The notes under the pieces are model-generated. The model was not told the DNA's origin. It saw only the letters and a program-made list of their open reading frames with translations, and made no database searches. Below are positions 41,250 to 50,039 of a stretch of 64,000 nt of DNA, piece by piece. Made by a program: the position numbers and the translations under genes. The DNA lies in contig NC_067204.1 in the NCBI RefSeq assembly GCF_026262505.1, positions 20,739,300-20,803,299 on the forward strand, written 5' to 3'. The first letter of the stretch is position 1. Each line of letters opens with the position of its first letter. This DNA is from Trichomonas vaginalis G3 (taxonomy: Eukaryota; Parabasalia; Trichomonadida; Trichomonadidae).

Positions 41250-42110
41250 TTTTAGGTGAAGAGGTGAGATTTCACCTGTTTTTTCACCTCATTTTTCACC
41301 TCTTGAATTTTCATGAATTTCATCGTAAAGACTTTGTCAAGATTTCATCGTAAAGACTTTGTCAAGATTTCTTCGTAAAGACTTTGTCAAAACTTCATCG
41401 TAATGAGCGTAAATCAGACAAAAATATATTTTAGGGTAGAAGGGTATATCTACCCCGTTTTCTACCCTCTTTTCTACCCCATATGTACTTACTGAAAAAG
41501 TATGTGTTCCATCTGTCATTTTACTCAGAATTTTACACCAAAAATAATGTTTAGGTGAAGAGGTGAGATTTCACCTGTTTTTTCACCTCTTTTCTCACCT
41601 CTTGAATTTTCATGAAATTTACACCAAAAATAATGTTTAGGTGAAGAGGTGAGATTTCACCTGTTTTTTTCACCTAATTTTTCACCCTCTTGAATTTTCA
41701 TGAAATTTACACCAAAAATATACTACTAGGGTCATTTACGAAGAAATCTCAACAAAGTCTTTACGATGAAATCTTGACAAAGTCTTTACGAAGAAATCTC
41801 AACAAAGTCTTTACGAAGAAATTCATGAAAATTCAAGAGGTGAGAAATGAGGTGAAAAAAGAGGTGAAATCTCACCTCTTCACCTAAAATATATTTTTGG
41901 GTCATTTACGAAGAAGTCTTAACAAAGTCTTTACGAAGAAGTCTTGACAAAGTCTTTACGAAGAAGTCTTAACAAAGTCTTTACGAAGAAATTCATGAAA
42001 ATTCAACGGGTGAGAAATGAGGTGAGAAAACAGGTGACATCTCACCTCATATGTCCTTACTGAAAAAGTATGTGTTCCATCTGAAGTTCTTATATACGGG
42101 TCTTCCAGGA
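41250..42110. repeat. terminal region of inverted short-repeat arrays
   Basis: Three repeat kinds alternate. (1) AGGTGAAGAGGTGAGATTTC modules followed by TTTTTTCACCT units, at 41258, 41553, 41637, and inverted at 41837-41885. (2) A 24-30 base unit CGTAAAGACTTTGTCAAGA, in one direction at 41328-41400 and as inverted copies at 41740-41825 and 41908-41990. (3) A CTTACTGAAAAAGTATGTGT block at 41488 and again at 42056. The region is a large imperfect palindrome without coding potential; small open frames in it are artefacts of the repeats. Confidence 0.8.
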
Positions 42111-42194
42111 GCTTTTCACAAATTATATATGTTTTCATGCTTTGTCACTTTTCTGTCACTTTTCGGGTAAAAACATTTTTATTATTATATATAA

Positions 42195-43013
42195 ATGAAT
42201 TTTACAAAACCACCGTTACCGTTCTTTGGAAATAAGAGTAGATGTAAAGATATTATATTGAGAGAACTTAAGAAACTACCGAATGGTCTAACATTTGTAG
42301 ATTTGTTCGGTGGAAGTTTCTATATATCCCATTTGTGCCATACAATATTCCCAGACTCAAAGATTATATGCAATGACTTCGACAACTATATGGACCGTCT
42401 CAAACATATTCCAGACACAAACAAAATATTGAAAGAGTTAAAAGAAAAGATACCTATAGGTAAGATGGAACGTATACCATTAGATAAGAAAAATATTGTG
42501 AGAGAGGTTTTGAAAAAGGCAGAATATATTGACTGGGATAGTATATCTGCTAGACTATTATATAGTGGTTCTATAAGAGTTCATGACATTGAAACACTTA
42601 TGTCAAAAGTTTTATATCTTAACTATACAAAGGTTTTCAAAGAGAACATAGAAAAATATACTGAGGGTATAGAGTTTGTGAGATGTCGTTGGACAGAGTT
42701 GTATGAAAAATATAAAAACAAGGAAAATGTTTTCTTTATAGTAGACCCGCCGTTCTTTAACACATACGATTTTCAATACCAAGTAGACTGGACTTTGAGA
42801 GACTCTTTAGAAACTTTAGACGTTTTACATAACCATCCATGCTTTTACTTTACATCCGATAAAAGTGGTTTGGAAAGTGTCATGAGATGGTTAGAGGATA
42901 TACATGACTATGAGTTTAGATACGATAAGATAGAATATGAGAGAGGTCCTATAAACCGGAAAAAGTGTCATAACAAAGAAATTTTATTGGTAACTAAATG
43001 TGGTTTGAAATAG
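42195..43013 (+). CDS. Dam-like (D12 class) DNA N6-adenine methyltransferase of the element
   Basis: 272 residues. The class-alpha order of motifs is visible: LPFFGNKSR at residues 8-16 (the FxxxK motif position X), FVDLFGGSFYISH at 34-46 (SAM-binding motif I), and FFIVDPPFFNTYDF at about 180-193 (catalytic DPPF/Y). It should methylate adenine in a short DNA site, perhaps marking or protecting element DNA. It is the first whole gene after the terminal arrays and shares its last 16 bases with the start of a tiny membrane-protein frame. D12 enzymes occur in phages, giant viruses and polinton-like viruses. Confidence 0.85.
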   Translation: MNFTKPPLPFFGNKSRCKDIILRELKKLPNGLTFVDLFGGSFYISHLCHTIFPDSKIICNDFDNYMDRLKHIPDTNKILKELKEKIPIGKMERIPLDKKNIVREVLKKAEYIDWDSISARLLYSGSIRVHDIETLMSKVLYLNYTKVFKENIEKYTEGIEFVRCRWTELYEKYKNKENVFFIVDPPFFNTYDFQYQVDWTLRDSLETLDVLHNHPCFYFTSDKSGLESVMRWLEDIHDYEFRYDKIEYERGPINRKKCHNKEILLVTKCGLK

Positions 43014-43129
43014 GACTACTTGTTTTAGGTTTTTTCCATTGTGTCATTTACTTATTTGACGTGGCAGAAAGATATAGAGAATATGAAGATGAACCAATGC
43101 CAGCAAATGTTCAGCACATGTACTCGTAA
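42998..43129 (+). CDS. small single-span membrane protein of the element
   Basis: 43 residues, overlapping the end of the methyltransferase gene by 16 bases in another frame. Residues 4-20 (EIGLLVLGFFHCVIYLF) form one membrane span, followed by a charged tail (VAERYREYEDEPMPANVQHM). Short one-span proteins are common in capsid-bearing elements and viruses. The tight overlap and sensible composition support a real gene; the function is unknown. Confidence 0.55.
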   Translation: MWFEIGLLVLGFFHCVIYLFDVAERYREYEDEPMPANVQHMYS

Positions 43130-43152
43130 GAGATATTTTTATCTAATATTAA

Positions 43153-43515
43153 ATGGACGCACAGAACTTAGCGAATGCACAGCAACCTGGACAACCAAAC
43201 CCAGAGAATATTCCAAATGAAGTTAGAATACAAACTGCAATGGCAAACTATGGTCAAGTGCCAACAGATGTACAAATGCAAACTGCCATGTCAAATGACG
43301 CTGCGTTAGGCTTACCACCATGGTATGCAAATATGAGATGGAAAGAGTTTTATACAAACCCTGAAGTGGGATATAAACAACTCTATGCAGATGACGCGAA
43401 CACAGGAGTTGACCCAGAGTATGTTTTCTACCAGAGGAGAAACAGAATGTATGAGCTCCAGTTAAAGAATGCTATGGAACTCAACAGGAAACGTAAGAGA
43501 CTAGGCGGACATTAG
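43153..43515 (+). CDS. small element protein, unknown
   Basis: 120 residues, hydrophilic, with an internal repeat: EVRIQTAMANYGQ and DVQMQTAMSNDAA are two copies of an xVxxQTAMxN motif. A middle region DALGLPPWYANMRWKEFYTN-like is aromatic and the C-terminus is basic (MELNRKRKRLGGH). No known family was recognised. The ATG is preceded by TTTTTATCTAATATTAA, a T-rich motif seen before other element genes. Confidence 0.6.
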   Translation: MDAQNLANAQQPGQPNPENIPNEVRIQTAMANYGQVPTDVQMQTAMSNDAALGLPPWYANMRWKEFYTNPEVGYKQLYADDANTGVDPEYVFYQRRNRMYELQLKNAMELNRKRKRLGGH

Positions 43516-43532
43516 ATTTTACATATAGTAAA

Positions 43533-43775
43533 ATGGGTTTCTTCAGTAAGATAGGAAACTTCTTTCGAAATGTTGGAAGAGGTATATGGAATGGAATAAA
43601 AACCGTAGGAAGAGGAATTTGGAACGGAGTCAAAAATATTGGTAAAAGAGTAGGTCAGTTCGTTGGTATTATACCTAAAGACCCTGAACCAGAAGAACAA
43701 GCTCCTGTTATACAACAGCCTGAACCTGCACCACAGTCTAGTTGGCAACCAAATCCAACACCTCAACCGTATTAA
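43533..43775 (+). CDS. small amphipathic element protein with MG start
   Basis: 80 residues. The first 45 residues are glycine-spaced amphipathic units (GRGIWNGIKTVGRGIWNGVK) with basic and aromatic faces, then a Pro/Glu/Gln-rich tail (QQPEPAPQSSWQPNPTPQPY). An MG N-terminus could be acylated. Such short membrane-active peptides recall minor virion proteins of the adenovirus pVI/pX kind, by analogy only. A second protein of similar build is at 47093. Confidence 0.6.
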   Translation: MGFFSKIGNFFRNVGRGIWNGIKTVGRGIWNGVKNIGKRVGQFVGIIPKDPEPEEQAPVIQQPEPAPQSSWQPNPTPQPY

Positions 43776-43778
43776 AAA

Positions 43779-44625
43779 TTATATTTTTACCGTTCGATAG
43801 TAGTTGTATATGAAACTAAGTTCTAAGTAAAACGCATGGTATAATGGAATTATTCTCTTTCTTCCATCTGTAGTAAACCATACTTGAAAGTCTGAAATAC
43901 TTCCACTTGGTGGTTCATATAACTTTGTAGGTTTTTCGTAAAAGTCATTTGCCAAGCATAAGAAAGAGTTTTGAGCGCCAGAAAATGAAGCATGAACAAT
44001 AATAGCAGCTGGGTCGAAAACATCTTTAAATAAATATGGTTCATCTCTTGCATATCGACTGTAAATATTTGCTAAAGGAAGTTTGACTTCTGATTTAACA
44101 TTCTTTGCAAATAATACCATGACATTGCAGTGAATTCTGTATATATTTGTTCGTCTTTCTTTGGATTGTCTTCGTAGATTTGAAATGACACTTGTGAATT
44201 TTGTTTGTCATATACAATTCTCACATAAAGTGTGCTCTCGGTATTTGCATATTCATCAGCATATTTTGCATAACATGAATTTATTTTATCTTCTATATTT
44301 TTTAACGCAGTCTGTAGAGAAGATGAAAGGTCAACTTGTATTAGCTCAATTTCTTCCCACATTTTTCGTTTCCCTTCAGATATATAATCTATATGAAACC
44401 TTACAATAAATGGAAAACTTTTATCTTCTACAGACACAAACTTCATTCTACGAAAGCCAATAGCTTTGTGACAGATGGGTCTCTTAGCCATCTTAATGGG
44501 TAGTCAAAACGATAGCCTTCATGCTTTACGGTCTCTGTCTCAAACTTTTGACCGACATTCGTAAAAAGTTCATCTAATGGTTTAGTTGTAGCAACTCTTG
44601 AATTTTCTTTTTCTATTGAAAGCAT
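43779..44625 (-). pseudogene. broken paralogue of the 48952-49812 element protein
   Basis: Across this minus-strand stretch the sequence is a diverged copy of the whole protein at 48952-49812: KPLDELFTNVGQKFETE near its start, the YRFDYPLRWLRDP block, then NSQVSFQIYEDNPKKDE and DFQVWFTTDGRKRIIPLY near its end. It is broken. It faces away from the fibre gene at 44696. The function is unknown for both copies. Confidence 0.75.
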
Positions 44626-44695
44626 ATTTTATCTAGAATAAAAATGTCGAATGAAACAGCGTCTATGAGAAATACAACACAACCGACAACTCATT

Positions 44696-46126
44696 TTGCA
44701 AGCTCTAAATAAGAACACAACAAACTTTTCAAACTATTCTAAGATATCTGAGTCATTGAAAGAAGGAAACTTAAAACTGACGATAAACCCAATGACAGAT
44801 GAGTTTCTGTTTCAAGACAGTAAGAACCATACTGTCTGTGTAAATCCAACAAAAGGAACTTTAAACGAGAAGCCTATAAAAGAACTTCTTTTGAAAGCAG
44901 ATGTTGACAACAAAGCTGACAAAGAGTATGTAGACGATGCAATAGCAAAAGAAGAAGAAAGAGCAGATGCAACATATGCAACAAAAGAACATACTCATCC
45001 TGAACTAGCAGACAAAACATATGTTGACAATAAAATGTCAAGTGAAGTGACAAGAGCTGAAAACGAATATTCTAAAAAGACTCATACACATACCATTGCA
45101 AATATTACAAACTTACAAGAAACCTTAAACAGTAAAAGTGACGTTGGACATACACATACCATTGCAAATATTACAAACTTACAAGAAACTTTAAACAGGA
45201 AAAGTGACGTTGGACATACACATACCATTGCAAATATTACAAACTTACAAGAAACCTTAAACAGTAAAAGTGCCGTTGGACATACACATACATCTTCTGA
45301 AATAACAGACTTAAACGTTAGCCTTGAAAAGAAGGCAGATAAGAACCATACACACGATTTCTTCGCAACTGTTGGTATAGAAAATATTGCAGGAACGGTT
45401 GAAGAACCTGATGGAACTGGTGGGGATGTATTAAATTGGAAACCTCCTAACTTTCCACAAGGTTTAACATCGGATGAAGACATAACAACGATGAAATACA
45501 CTAGATGTAGAAATGTTTTTGTCATGGAGGATGAAAACAAAGTTAAATTCACTGCTCAAGATTTATATGACAACAAAGCTGACAAAACATATGTTAACGA
45601 TGAGTTAGATAAGAAAGCTGACAAAACATATGTTAACGATGAGTTAGATAAGAAAGCTGACAAAACAGAGCTTCAAACGTTAAAGACAGAAATACTTCAA
45701 ACACTATATCCTATAGGCTCTATTTATACGTCAATGAACTCTACCAGACCAGAAGTAGTACTTGGTTTTGGAACTTGGACTCAAATAGTCGACAGGTTTT
45801 TGTATTGTGCAAACTCTTCAAAGGAAACAGGTGGAAGTAAAACGATTTCAGGTGAAAATTTACCTGCACATAGTCACTACATAGATTTAAGTACATCTCA
45901 AGCAGGTTGGCATAAGCATAAATTTTGGGATTGGCACGCCTTGAAAAAAGGTAAAGGATATGATGTTAAAGACGACGTTCAGTTTGCTATAAATTGTTAC
46001 TGGAGTGACACTCAGGGAGATGGAAACCATACACATCGCGTTACAGGATATACGCAAACAACGGGACAAAGTAAAGACTACATGCCACCTTACATGACAG
46101 TTTACGCATGGTATAGAAATGCTTAG
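44696..46126 (+). CDS. phage-tail-collar-like fibre protein of the element
   Basis: About 476 residues; the 5' limit is not settled. The N-terminal half is a fibre: repeated DNKADKEYVDDAI-type units, then three near-identical 23-residue units HTHTIANITNLQETLN plus SKSDVG, then ADKTYVNDELDKK twice. These are typical trimeric phage tail-fibre repeats. The C-terminal part matches tail-collar/receptor-binding tips: YPIGSIYTSMNSTRPEVVLG, FGTWTQIVDRFLYC, ENLPAHSHYID, GNHTHRVTG and MPPYMTVYAWYRNA at the very end. It probably forms a vertex or surface fibre for attachment; a fold acquired from phages is likely. Confidence 0.8.
   Translation: MQALNKNTTNFSNYSKISESLKEGNLKLTINPMTDEFLFQDSKNHTVCVNPTKGTLNEKPIKELLLKADVDNKADKEYVDDAIAKEEERADATYATKEHTHPELADKTYVDNKMSSEVTRAENEYSKKTHTHTIANITNLQETLNSKSDVGHTHTIANITNLQETLNRKSDVGHTHTIANITNLQETLNSKSAVGHTHTSSEITDLNVSLEKKADKNHTHDFFATVGIENIAGTVEEPDGTGGDVLNWKPPNFPQGLTSDEDITTMKYTRCRNVFVMEDENKVKFTAQDLYDNKADKTYVNDELDKKADKTYVNDELDKKADKTELQTLKTEILQTLYPIGSIYTSMNSTRPEVVLGFGTWTQIVDRFLYCANSSKETGGSKTISGENLPAHSHYIDLSTSQAGWHKHKFWDWHALKKGKGYDVKDDVQFAINCYWSDTQGDGNHTHRVTGYTQTTGQSKDYMPPYMTVYAWYRNA
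45083..45290 (+). repeat. three tandem 69-bp repeats in the fibre gene
   Basis: Three nearly identical 69-base units (starting CATACACATACCATTGCAAA) encode HTHTIANITNLQETLN plus SKSDVG. A second pair of 42-base units (ACAAAACATATGTTAACGAT) lies at about 45580-45663. Copy number in such fibres is expected to vary. Confidence 0.85.
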
Positions 46127-46129
46127 TCG

Positions 46130-47075
46130 TCATTTCAACTTCTTTAGCATATTCGTCAGGAGTTGTCTTATATTTGTTAGGAACTGTTTTTGAAAGTATA
46201 CCACCTTGAACTTTGACAAGTTTGAACGAGGTCTGACAATAGTAGTTTTATCTTCTGCTTGCAGTCTGTACATTTTGCCATGTTTGCCTAAAACTTCATA
46301 ATATTCTCTTGTATACTTTCTTCTATTTTTACGAACACGAATGTGAGTACCTGTCGAGTTCCATTGTTGTCATAGTCAATAGTATTTTCATATGGGTCGC
46401 GTTTAGGTATTTCTATTTTTACTTTGTCACCTTTCTTAAGTTGAAGCCTGGCATTCTTTCTTGTTGTCTCTTTTGACTAAACTATTAAATATATAGTCTT
46501 TCTCTAATCAGGGTTGTTTTTCATTTCTTCAGGGGAATGGTTTCCCAAACCTTTTTTTTACGGCTATTGTAAATATTTAAAACTTGTTTCATCTTTGCCA
46601 TGGAGAAGTGTCTGTACTTGTCGTCATATGACATTTCATCTACCTCACCACCTTGTGGTTGGTTTAAGTCTCTTAAGATTTTTATACAACTGTCAATGAC
46701 ACCAAGAGCAGAATGGTTTTGGTCGACAATGAAATATTGGTTTACATTTTTGAACGCAGATAGTTTTTAATATCGTCTGATTTGAAAGAACTTTCACAGT
46801 CAGATGTCAGTTTTGTTGGATGGTATTTGTCAACGAATATTGTCAAAGCAGTTTTCACATCTAAAATATTTTTGGACTGCAATGGTATGGCTTCACAGTA
46901 TCTTGTGTTTTGACGCGACAAATATTAGCCAGTATGGTGGTCCATCTTCTCTATACCTCGGAATGTTTTCCAAGATATCCATAAACCAAGCATTTGGTGT
47001 TGAACTAAAGATTTTTATCATGAGTGCTTTCTTTGTCGCTTTAGAAACATAGGGGTCCTTGTTTGGATTCGTCAT
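46130..47075 (-). pseudogene. retroviral-type integrase (RVE) relic of the element
   Basis: The minus strand carries recognisable pieces of a Maverick integrase. The core-domain start reads NAWFMDILENIPRYREDGPPYWLIFVAS, with the catalytic Asp in WFMDI; a later piece includes the second catalytic Asp neighbourhood (TSDCESSF), and basic C-terminal parts with PYENTID-like segments lie near 46380. It is clearly broken many times. An integrase of this type inserts the element into the host genome and is a defining Polinton part. Confidence 0.75.
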
Positions 47076-47092
47076 TTTTTACCCCATAAGAA

Positions 47093-47494
47093 ATGGGTTT
47101 ATTTGGCGCATTAGCAGGAGTTGCATCCAGATTTTTGCCCGCAGTGGGAACAATAGCCAGAGGTGTATTTGGAGTTGGAAGGAAGATTTTGAGTACATTA
47201 GGTATACTTAAAGAGAAAGCACAACCTATTATACAAACTGTACAGAAAGGTTGGGATGTAGCACGAGATGCAGCAAATCTTATTCCAAATCCTGAAACAA
47301 GAGGAAAAGTTCAAGGATGGATGGACAATGTTTCCAGACAAGCAGGAAACTATTATAACAAAGCAAATGACTACTATAACCAAGCAGGACACTATATGGA
47401 CCAAGGTGAAAGATTCTTTAACAGAGGATATAACCATGCACAACAGTGGGTAAACAATAACCAACCGCAACCACCTCAAACTTGGGGAATGTAA
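47093..47494 (+). CDS. small structural-looking element protein with MG start
   Basis: 133 residues. N-terminal half: hydrophobic and amphipathic (MGLFGALAGVASRFLPAVGT, then ARGVFGVGRKILSTLGILKE). C-terminal half: Tyr/Asn/Gln-rich repeats (NYYNKANDYYNQAGHYMDQG) and a QPQPPQTW end. The build parallels the 80-residue protein at 43533 and recalls membrane-lytic minor capsid proteins, by analogy only. Confidence 0.6.
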   Translation: MGLFGALAGVASRFLPAVGTIARGVFGVGRKILSTLGILKEKAQPIIQTVQKGWDVARDAANLIPNPETRGKVQGWMDNVSRQAGNYYNKANDYYNQAGHYMDQGERFFNRGYNHAQQWVNNNQPQPPQTWGM

Positions 47495-47496
47495 AG

Positions 47497-47513
47497 TTTT
47501 TTACTGAGATGAA
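47497..47513 (+). promoter_or_regulatory. leader TTTTTTACTGAGATGAA (copy 1)
   Basis: Precedes the ATG at 47514; an identical stretch stands before the ATG at 47689 (47672-47688). A different leader class from the KilA-N cluster. Confidence 0.55.
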
Positions 47514-47669
47514 ATGAACAATACAGCATTGAGACAAATGGGTTCAAGATGGATTTGTCGACTTCCAGCAGTTACACAACCACGTGTTTGTCAAGTTCTT
47601 CCTATACCTCAAGAAGTTTTAGACCGACTTAAAAAACCTAAACAACCAGTTGAAAACAAAACAAACTAA
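47514..47669 (+). CDS. tiny element protein, unknown
   Basis: 51 residues (MNNTALRQMGSRWICRLPAV to EVLDRLKKPKQPVENKTN). Its ATG follows TTTTTTACTGAGATGAA, exactly as in the next gene at 47689, and that shared leader is the main support for a real gene. No family was recognised. Confidence 0.5.
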   Translation: MNNTALRQMGSRWICRLPAVTQPRVCQVLPIPQEVLDRLKKPKQPVENKTN

Positions 47670-47688
47670 AATTTTTTACTGAGATGAA

Positions 47689-47970
47689 ATGACCGAAGAA
47701 GTTGAAACGGTAGATTTGACACCACAAACAAAAAGTTCAGAACCATTGTCAAAACCCGTCAAAGAACTTACAGATGAAGAGAAAAATTCAATAATAGAAA
47801 GTGCCAGGTCTGGAAATACAAACCCTAACTACAAAGTCACTTTTCATAGAAATGGAACGGCTAGTATCTCAAAAAAGAAACAGACTCTCACAAATAAAAT
47901 ATTGAAGTCTGAAGGAGCTTTCGAGACAACAGATGGAAAGTTTACTTCACTGACAAACAGTTCATTATAG
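47689..47970 (+). CDS. small hydrophilic element protein, unknown
   Basis: 93 residues: an acidic N-terminus (MTEEVETVDLTPQTKSS), then NPNYKVTFHRNGTASISKKK in a basic beta-like segment. The leader TTTTTTACTGAGATGAA is shared with the gene at 47514. No family recognised. Confidence 0.55.
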   Translation: MTEEVETVDLTPQTKSSEPLSKPVKELTDEEKNSIIESARSGNTNPNYKVTFHRNGTASISKKKQTLTNKILKSEGAFETTDGKFTSLTNSSL

Positions 47971-48049
47971 AACATCTCATTGACTTAGAGTCGAAATATT
48001 CTAAACTTTACAACAAAACACAAAAAGTTGAAAAGGAAAACAAAAACAA

Positions 48050-48277
48050 ATGGCATATGATATTTACGAAGATACTAACGACACAACCATACCTGCAAGT
48101 GAGGTAAAGTCAGAGGAACCAAAAAGTGACGAAAAACCAATAGAAGAAGGTGAGCCAAAAACTGAAGATAAACCAAAACCAAAGTTTAGTTTGGAAACTA
48201 CTAAAACAAGCCAACCTTCATTAGCTGGTATGGGTTGGCGTCAAAGGCTTATGGCAGCAGGTGGTTATGTAAAGTAA
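48050..48277 (+). CDS. small acidic element protein, unknown
   Basis: 75 residues. An acidic Glu/Lys/Pro-rich middle (SEEPKSDEKPIEEGEPKTED) leads to a conserved-looking C-terminus LAGMGWRQRLMAAGGYVK. Composition resembles neighbouring element proteins. The role is unknown. Confidence 0.5.
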   Translation: MAYDIYEDTNDTTIPASEVKSEEPKSDEKPIEEGEPKTEDKPKPKFSLETTKTSQPSLAGMGWRQRLMAAGGYVK

Positions 48278-48341
48278 AAGAAAAACATTGCATGAAATAA
48301 AAACATTTTTTTAAAAAATATATTTTTTTATTTTATTTGAA

Positions 48342-48926
48342 ATGTACGTTGAGTTTGTTGAAGAAGACCGTTGGGAAACTTGTTTGTTAGATGAGAAATA
48401 TGAAATTCACTGTTCTGAGCCTTTTGAAGTCAGAAACAAAAAGACAAAAAGAGTTTTAAGCGAATGGGAGCAAAATGACGGATATGCTAGGATGAGGATT
48501 GGTGGAAAACACTATTTTAAACATGTTGTCATTGCAACTCATTTTATACCAAACCCTAACAATCTACCTTTTGTAGACCACATAAACCATATAAGAAACG
48601 ACAATAGACTTGAAAACTTACGTTGGGTCACTTGTTCTGAAAACAGTAAGAACATAGGCAAATTTAGAGATATTGTATTCGAATTTGTCGACGAACTAGA
48701 AGATGAAGCAATTGAAATTACAGACTATGGTAAGCATACGTTTGAGTTTTACTACTATAGCGAAGAACAGGACTCTTTCTACCTTTATACCGGCGTAAAC
48801 TATAGAAAATTACAAGTATGTTTTACTAAGGCAGGCTGTGCTTATGTAAACACTAGAGATACAGATGGAAAACACGTTCATATATTTCTCAACAAATTCA
48901 AGAAGCTATATGGCATACAATTTTAA
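48342..48926 (+). CDS. HNH homing-type endonuclease of the element
   Basis: 194 residues. An N-terminal NUMOD4-like part (EPFEVRNKKTKRVLSEWEQN) is followed by the HNH core: KHVVIATHFIPNPNNLPFVD, then HINHIRNDNRLENLRWVTCS and ENSKN. The H, N and H residues lie in VDHINHIRNDNRLENLRWVT. This layout matches phage and giant-virus HNH homing enzymes. It would nick or cut DNA and spread its own region. It sits between small structural-looking genes. Confidence 0.85.
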   Translation: MYVEFVEEDRWETCLLDEKYEIHCSEPFEVRNKKTKRVLSEWEQNDGYARMRIGGKHYFKHVVIATHFIPNPNNLPFVDHINHIRNDNRLENLRWVTCSENSKNIGKFRDIVFEFVDELEDEAIEITDYGKHTFEFYYYSEEQDSFYLYTGVNYRKLQVCFTKAGCAYVNTRDTDGKHVHIFLNKFKKLYGIQF

Positions 48927-48951
48927 AACCATATATTTTTACATATATTAA

Positions 48952-49812
48952 ATGTTTCAGGTTGAAAAACAAAGAACAAAAGTAGCAGATACAAAACCGT
49001 TAGACTATATCTTTACAAATGCCGGTAGAAATATTTCAGATGAAGAAATTTCATCCCGTTCATACAGGTTTGACTATCCAATTCGTTGGCTTCAAAGTCC
49101 TTCAGATGCAAAGGCAATAGGATTTAGAAGAGTTTTGTTTTCAAAAAGAACTAACGCGTTTATGTTCGCGGTATATTTTCATGGGCAATATATAGGTCCT
49201 AATGGTCTAATAGACAAATTTGATGAAATGAGAATCTTTACAGTTCGTTCAGACGAAAGTCTTGAGAAAACTCTAAATGACTTTCAAACTCAAATGAACA
49301 AATACTACTGGGAATTTCAAGAAAAATACGACTCTTTACTAAATGGAACATACTATCTGAAACTAGAATACGACAAGATGAATTCCACAGTTTCATTTCA
49401 AAGGATTGAAATTAACCCTCGAAGAAGTACAGAGTTTTTATTTTGGGAAGTAGACAAACGTTCTTGGGCACAATTTCTTCGGTTACTAAACCAGAACGAA
49501 CCATTACCACCTGACGGTCCGTTTAAATTTATACGCCCACCAACAGATTTGACAGTTTATAGAAACGTGTTTGACCCTCAAAATGTTATGTGTCATGCAA
49601 GTTTCAGTTCAAGCAACAACAGTTTTCTTTGTATCGGTAAGGACTTTTATGACTTTGCTTCTAAATTCTACGAACCACCTAGTAACAGTTTCTCTGACTT
49701 TCAAGTTTGGTTCACAACAAATGGTGTGCAACATATTATTCCATTGTACTATGACTTTTATCTCGAATTGCCTTTCATATATAACTACGGAAAAGTGCTG
49801 AAAAAGTATTGA
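48952..49812 (+). CDS. element protein of unknown function, open copy of a duplicated pair
   Basis: 286 residues, beta-rich: KPLDYIFTNAGRNISDEEIS, YRFDYPIRWLQSPSDAKAIG, FAVYFHGQYIGPNG, and SDFQVWFTTNGVQHIIPLYY near the end. The broken paralogue lies at 43779-44625. No family recognised; having two copies in one element suggests a virion or attachment role, but that is inference. A GGTGA-repeat module lies right behind its stop. Confidence 0.6.
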   Translation: MFQVEKQRTKVADTKPLDYIFTNAGRNISDEEISSRSYRFDYPIRWLQSPSDAKAIGFRRVLFSKRTNAFMFAVYFHGQYIGPNGLIDKFDEMRIFTVRSDESLEKTLNDFQTQMNKYYWEFQEKYDSLLNGTYYLKLEYDKMNSTVSFQRIEINPRRSTEFLFWEVDKRSWAQFLRLLNQNEPLPPDGPFKFIRPPTDLTVYRNVFDPQNVMCHASFSSSNNSFLCIGKDFYDFASKFYEPPSNSFSDFQVWFTTNGVQHIIPLYYDFYLELPFIYNYGKVLKKY

Positions 49813-49814
49813 AA

Positions 49815-49895
49815 AATAATGTTTAGGTGAAGAGGTGAGATTTCACCCGTTTTCTCACCTGTTTTCTCACCTGTTTTCTCACCCGTTGAATTTTC
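49815..49895. repeat. GGTGA/TCACC module with 12-bp spacing
   Basis: AATAATGTTTAGGTGAAGAG then GTGAGATTTCACCCG, followed by TTTTCTCACCTG units every 12 bases. The same module recurs at 41258, 41553, 41637, 41837, 51037, 52098 and 52278, mostly directly behind element genes. Confidence 0.85.
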
Positions 49896-49974
49896 ATGAA
49901 TTTTGTGCTGAATTCGACAAAAATGAGTTTTTGGTTGAAAAAAGAGGTGGAGCCAAAAGTGGCTCGACCTCAAA

Positions 49975-50037
49975 ACAAGCATTTTGTGAAGAATATACCA
50001 ACCCGCGGAAAACAGCGGGTTGCTTTTTATACAAAAT
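49975..50037 (+). repeat. 62-bp duplicate of part of the KilA-N gene, with palindrome
   Basis: The bases from GCATTTTGTGAAGAATATAC to ATACAAAATTCA are repeated exactly at 50541-50603 inside the KilA-N coding sequence. The core AACCCGC-GGAAAACA-GCGGGTT is a perfect hairpin. The upstream copy is outside any gene. Confidence 0.85.
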
Positions 50038-50039
50038 TC

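Noticed and set aside
41328-41990. Direct repeats with regular spacing resembling a CRISPR array
   Set aside because: Units are contiguous and inverted, spacers are not unique sequences, no cas genes are present, and the DNA is eukaryotic.
45082-45552. 156-residue minus-strand frame over the fibre repeats
   Set aside because: Shadow of the tandem 69-bp repeats of the fibre gene on the + strand.
46804-47052. 82-residue + strand open frame
   Set aside because: It is the complement of the integrase relic on the minus strand.
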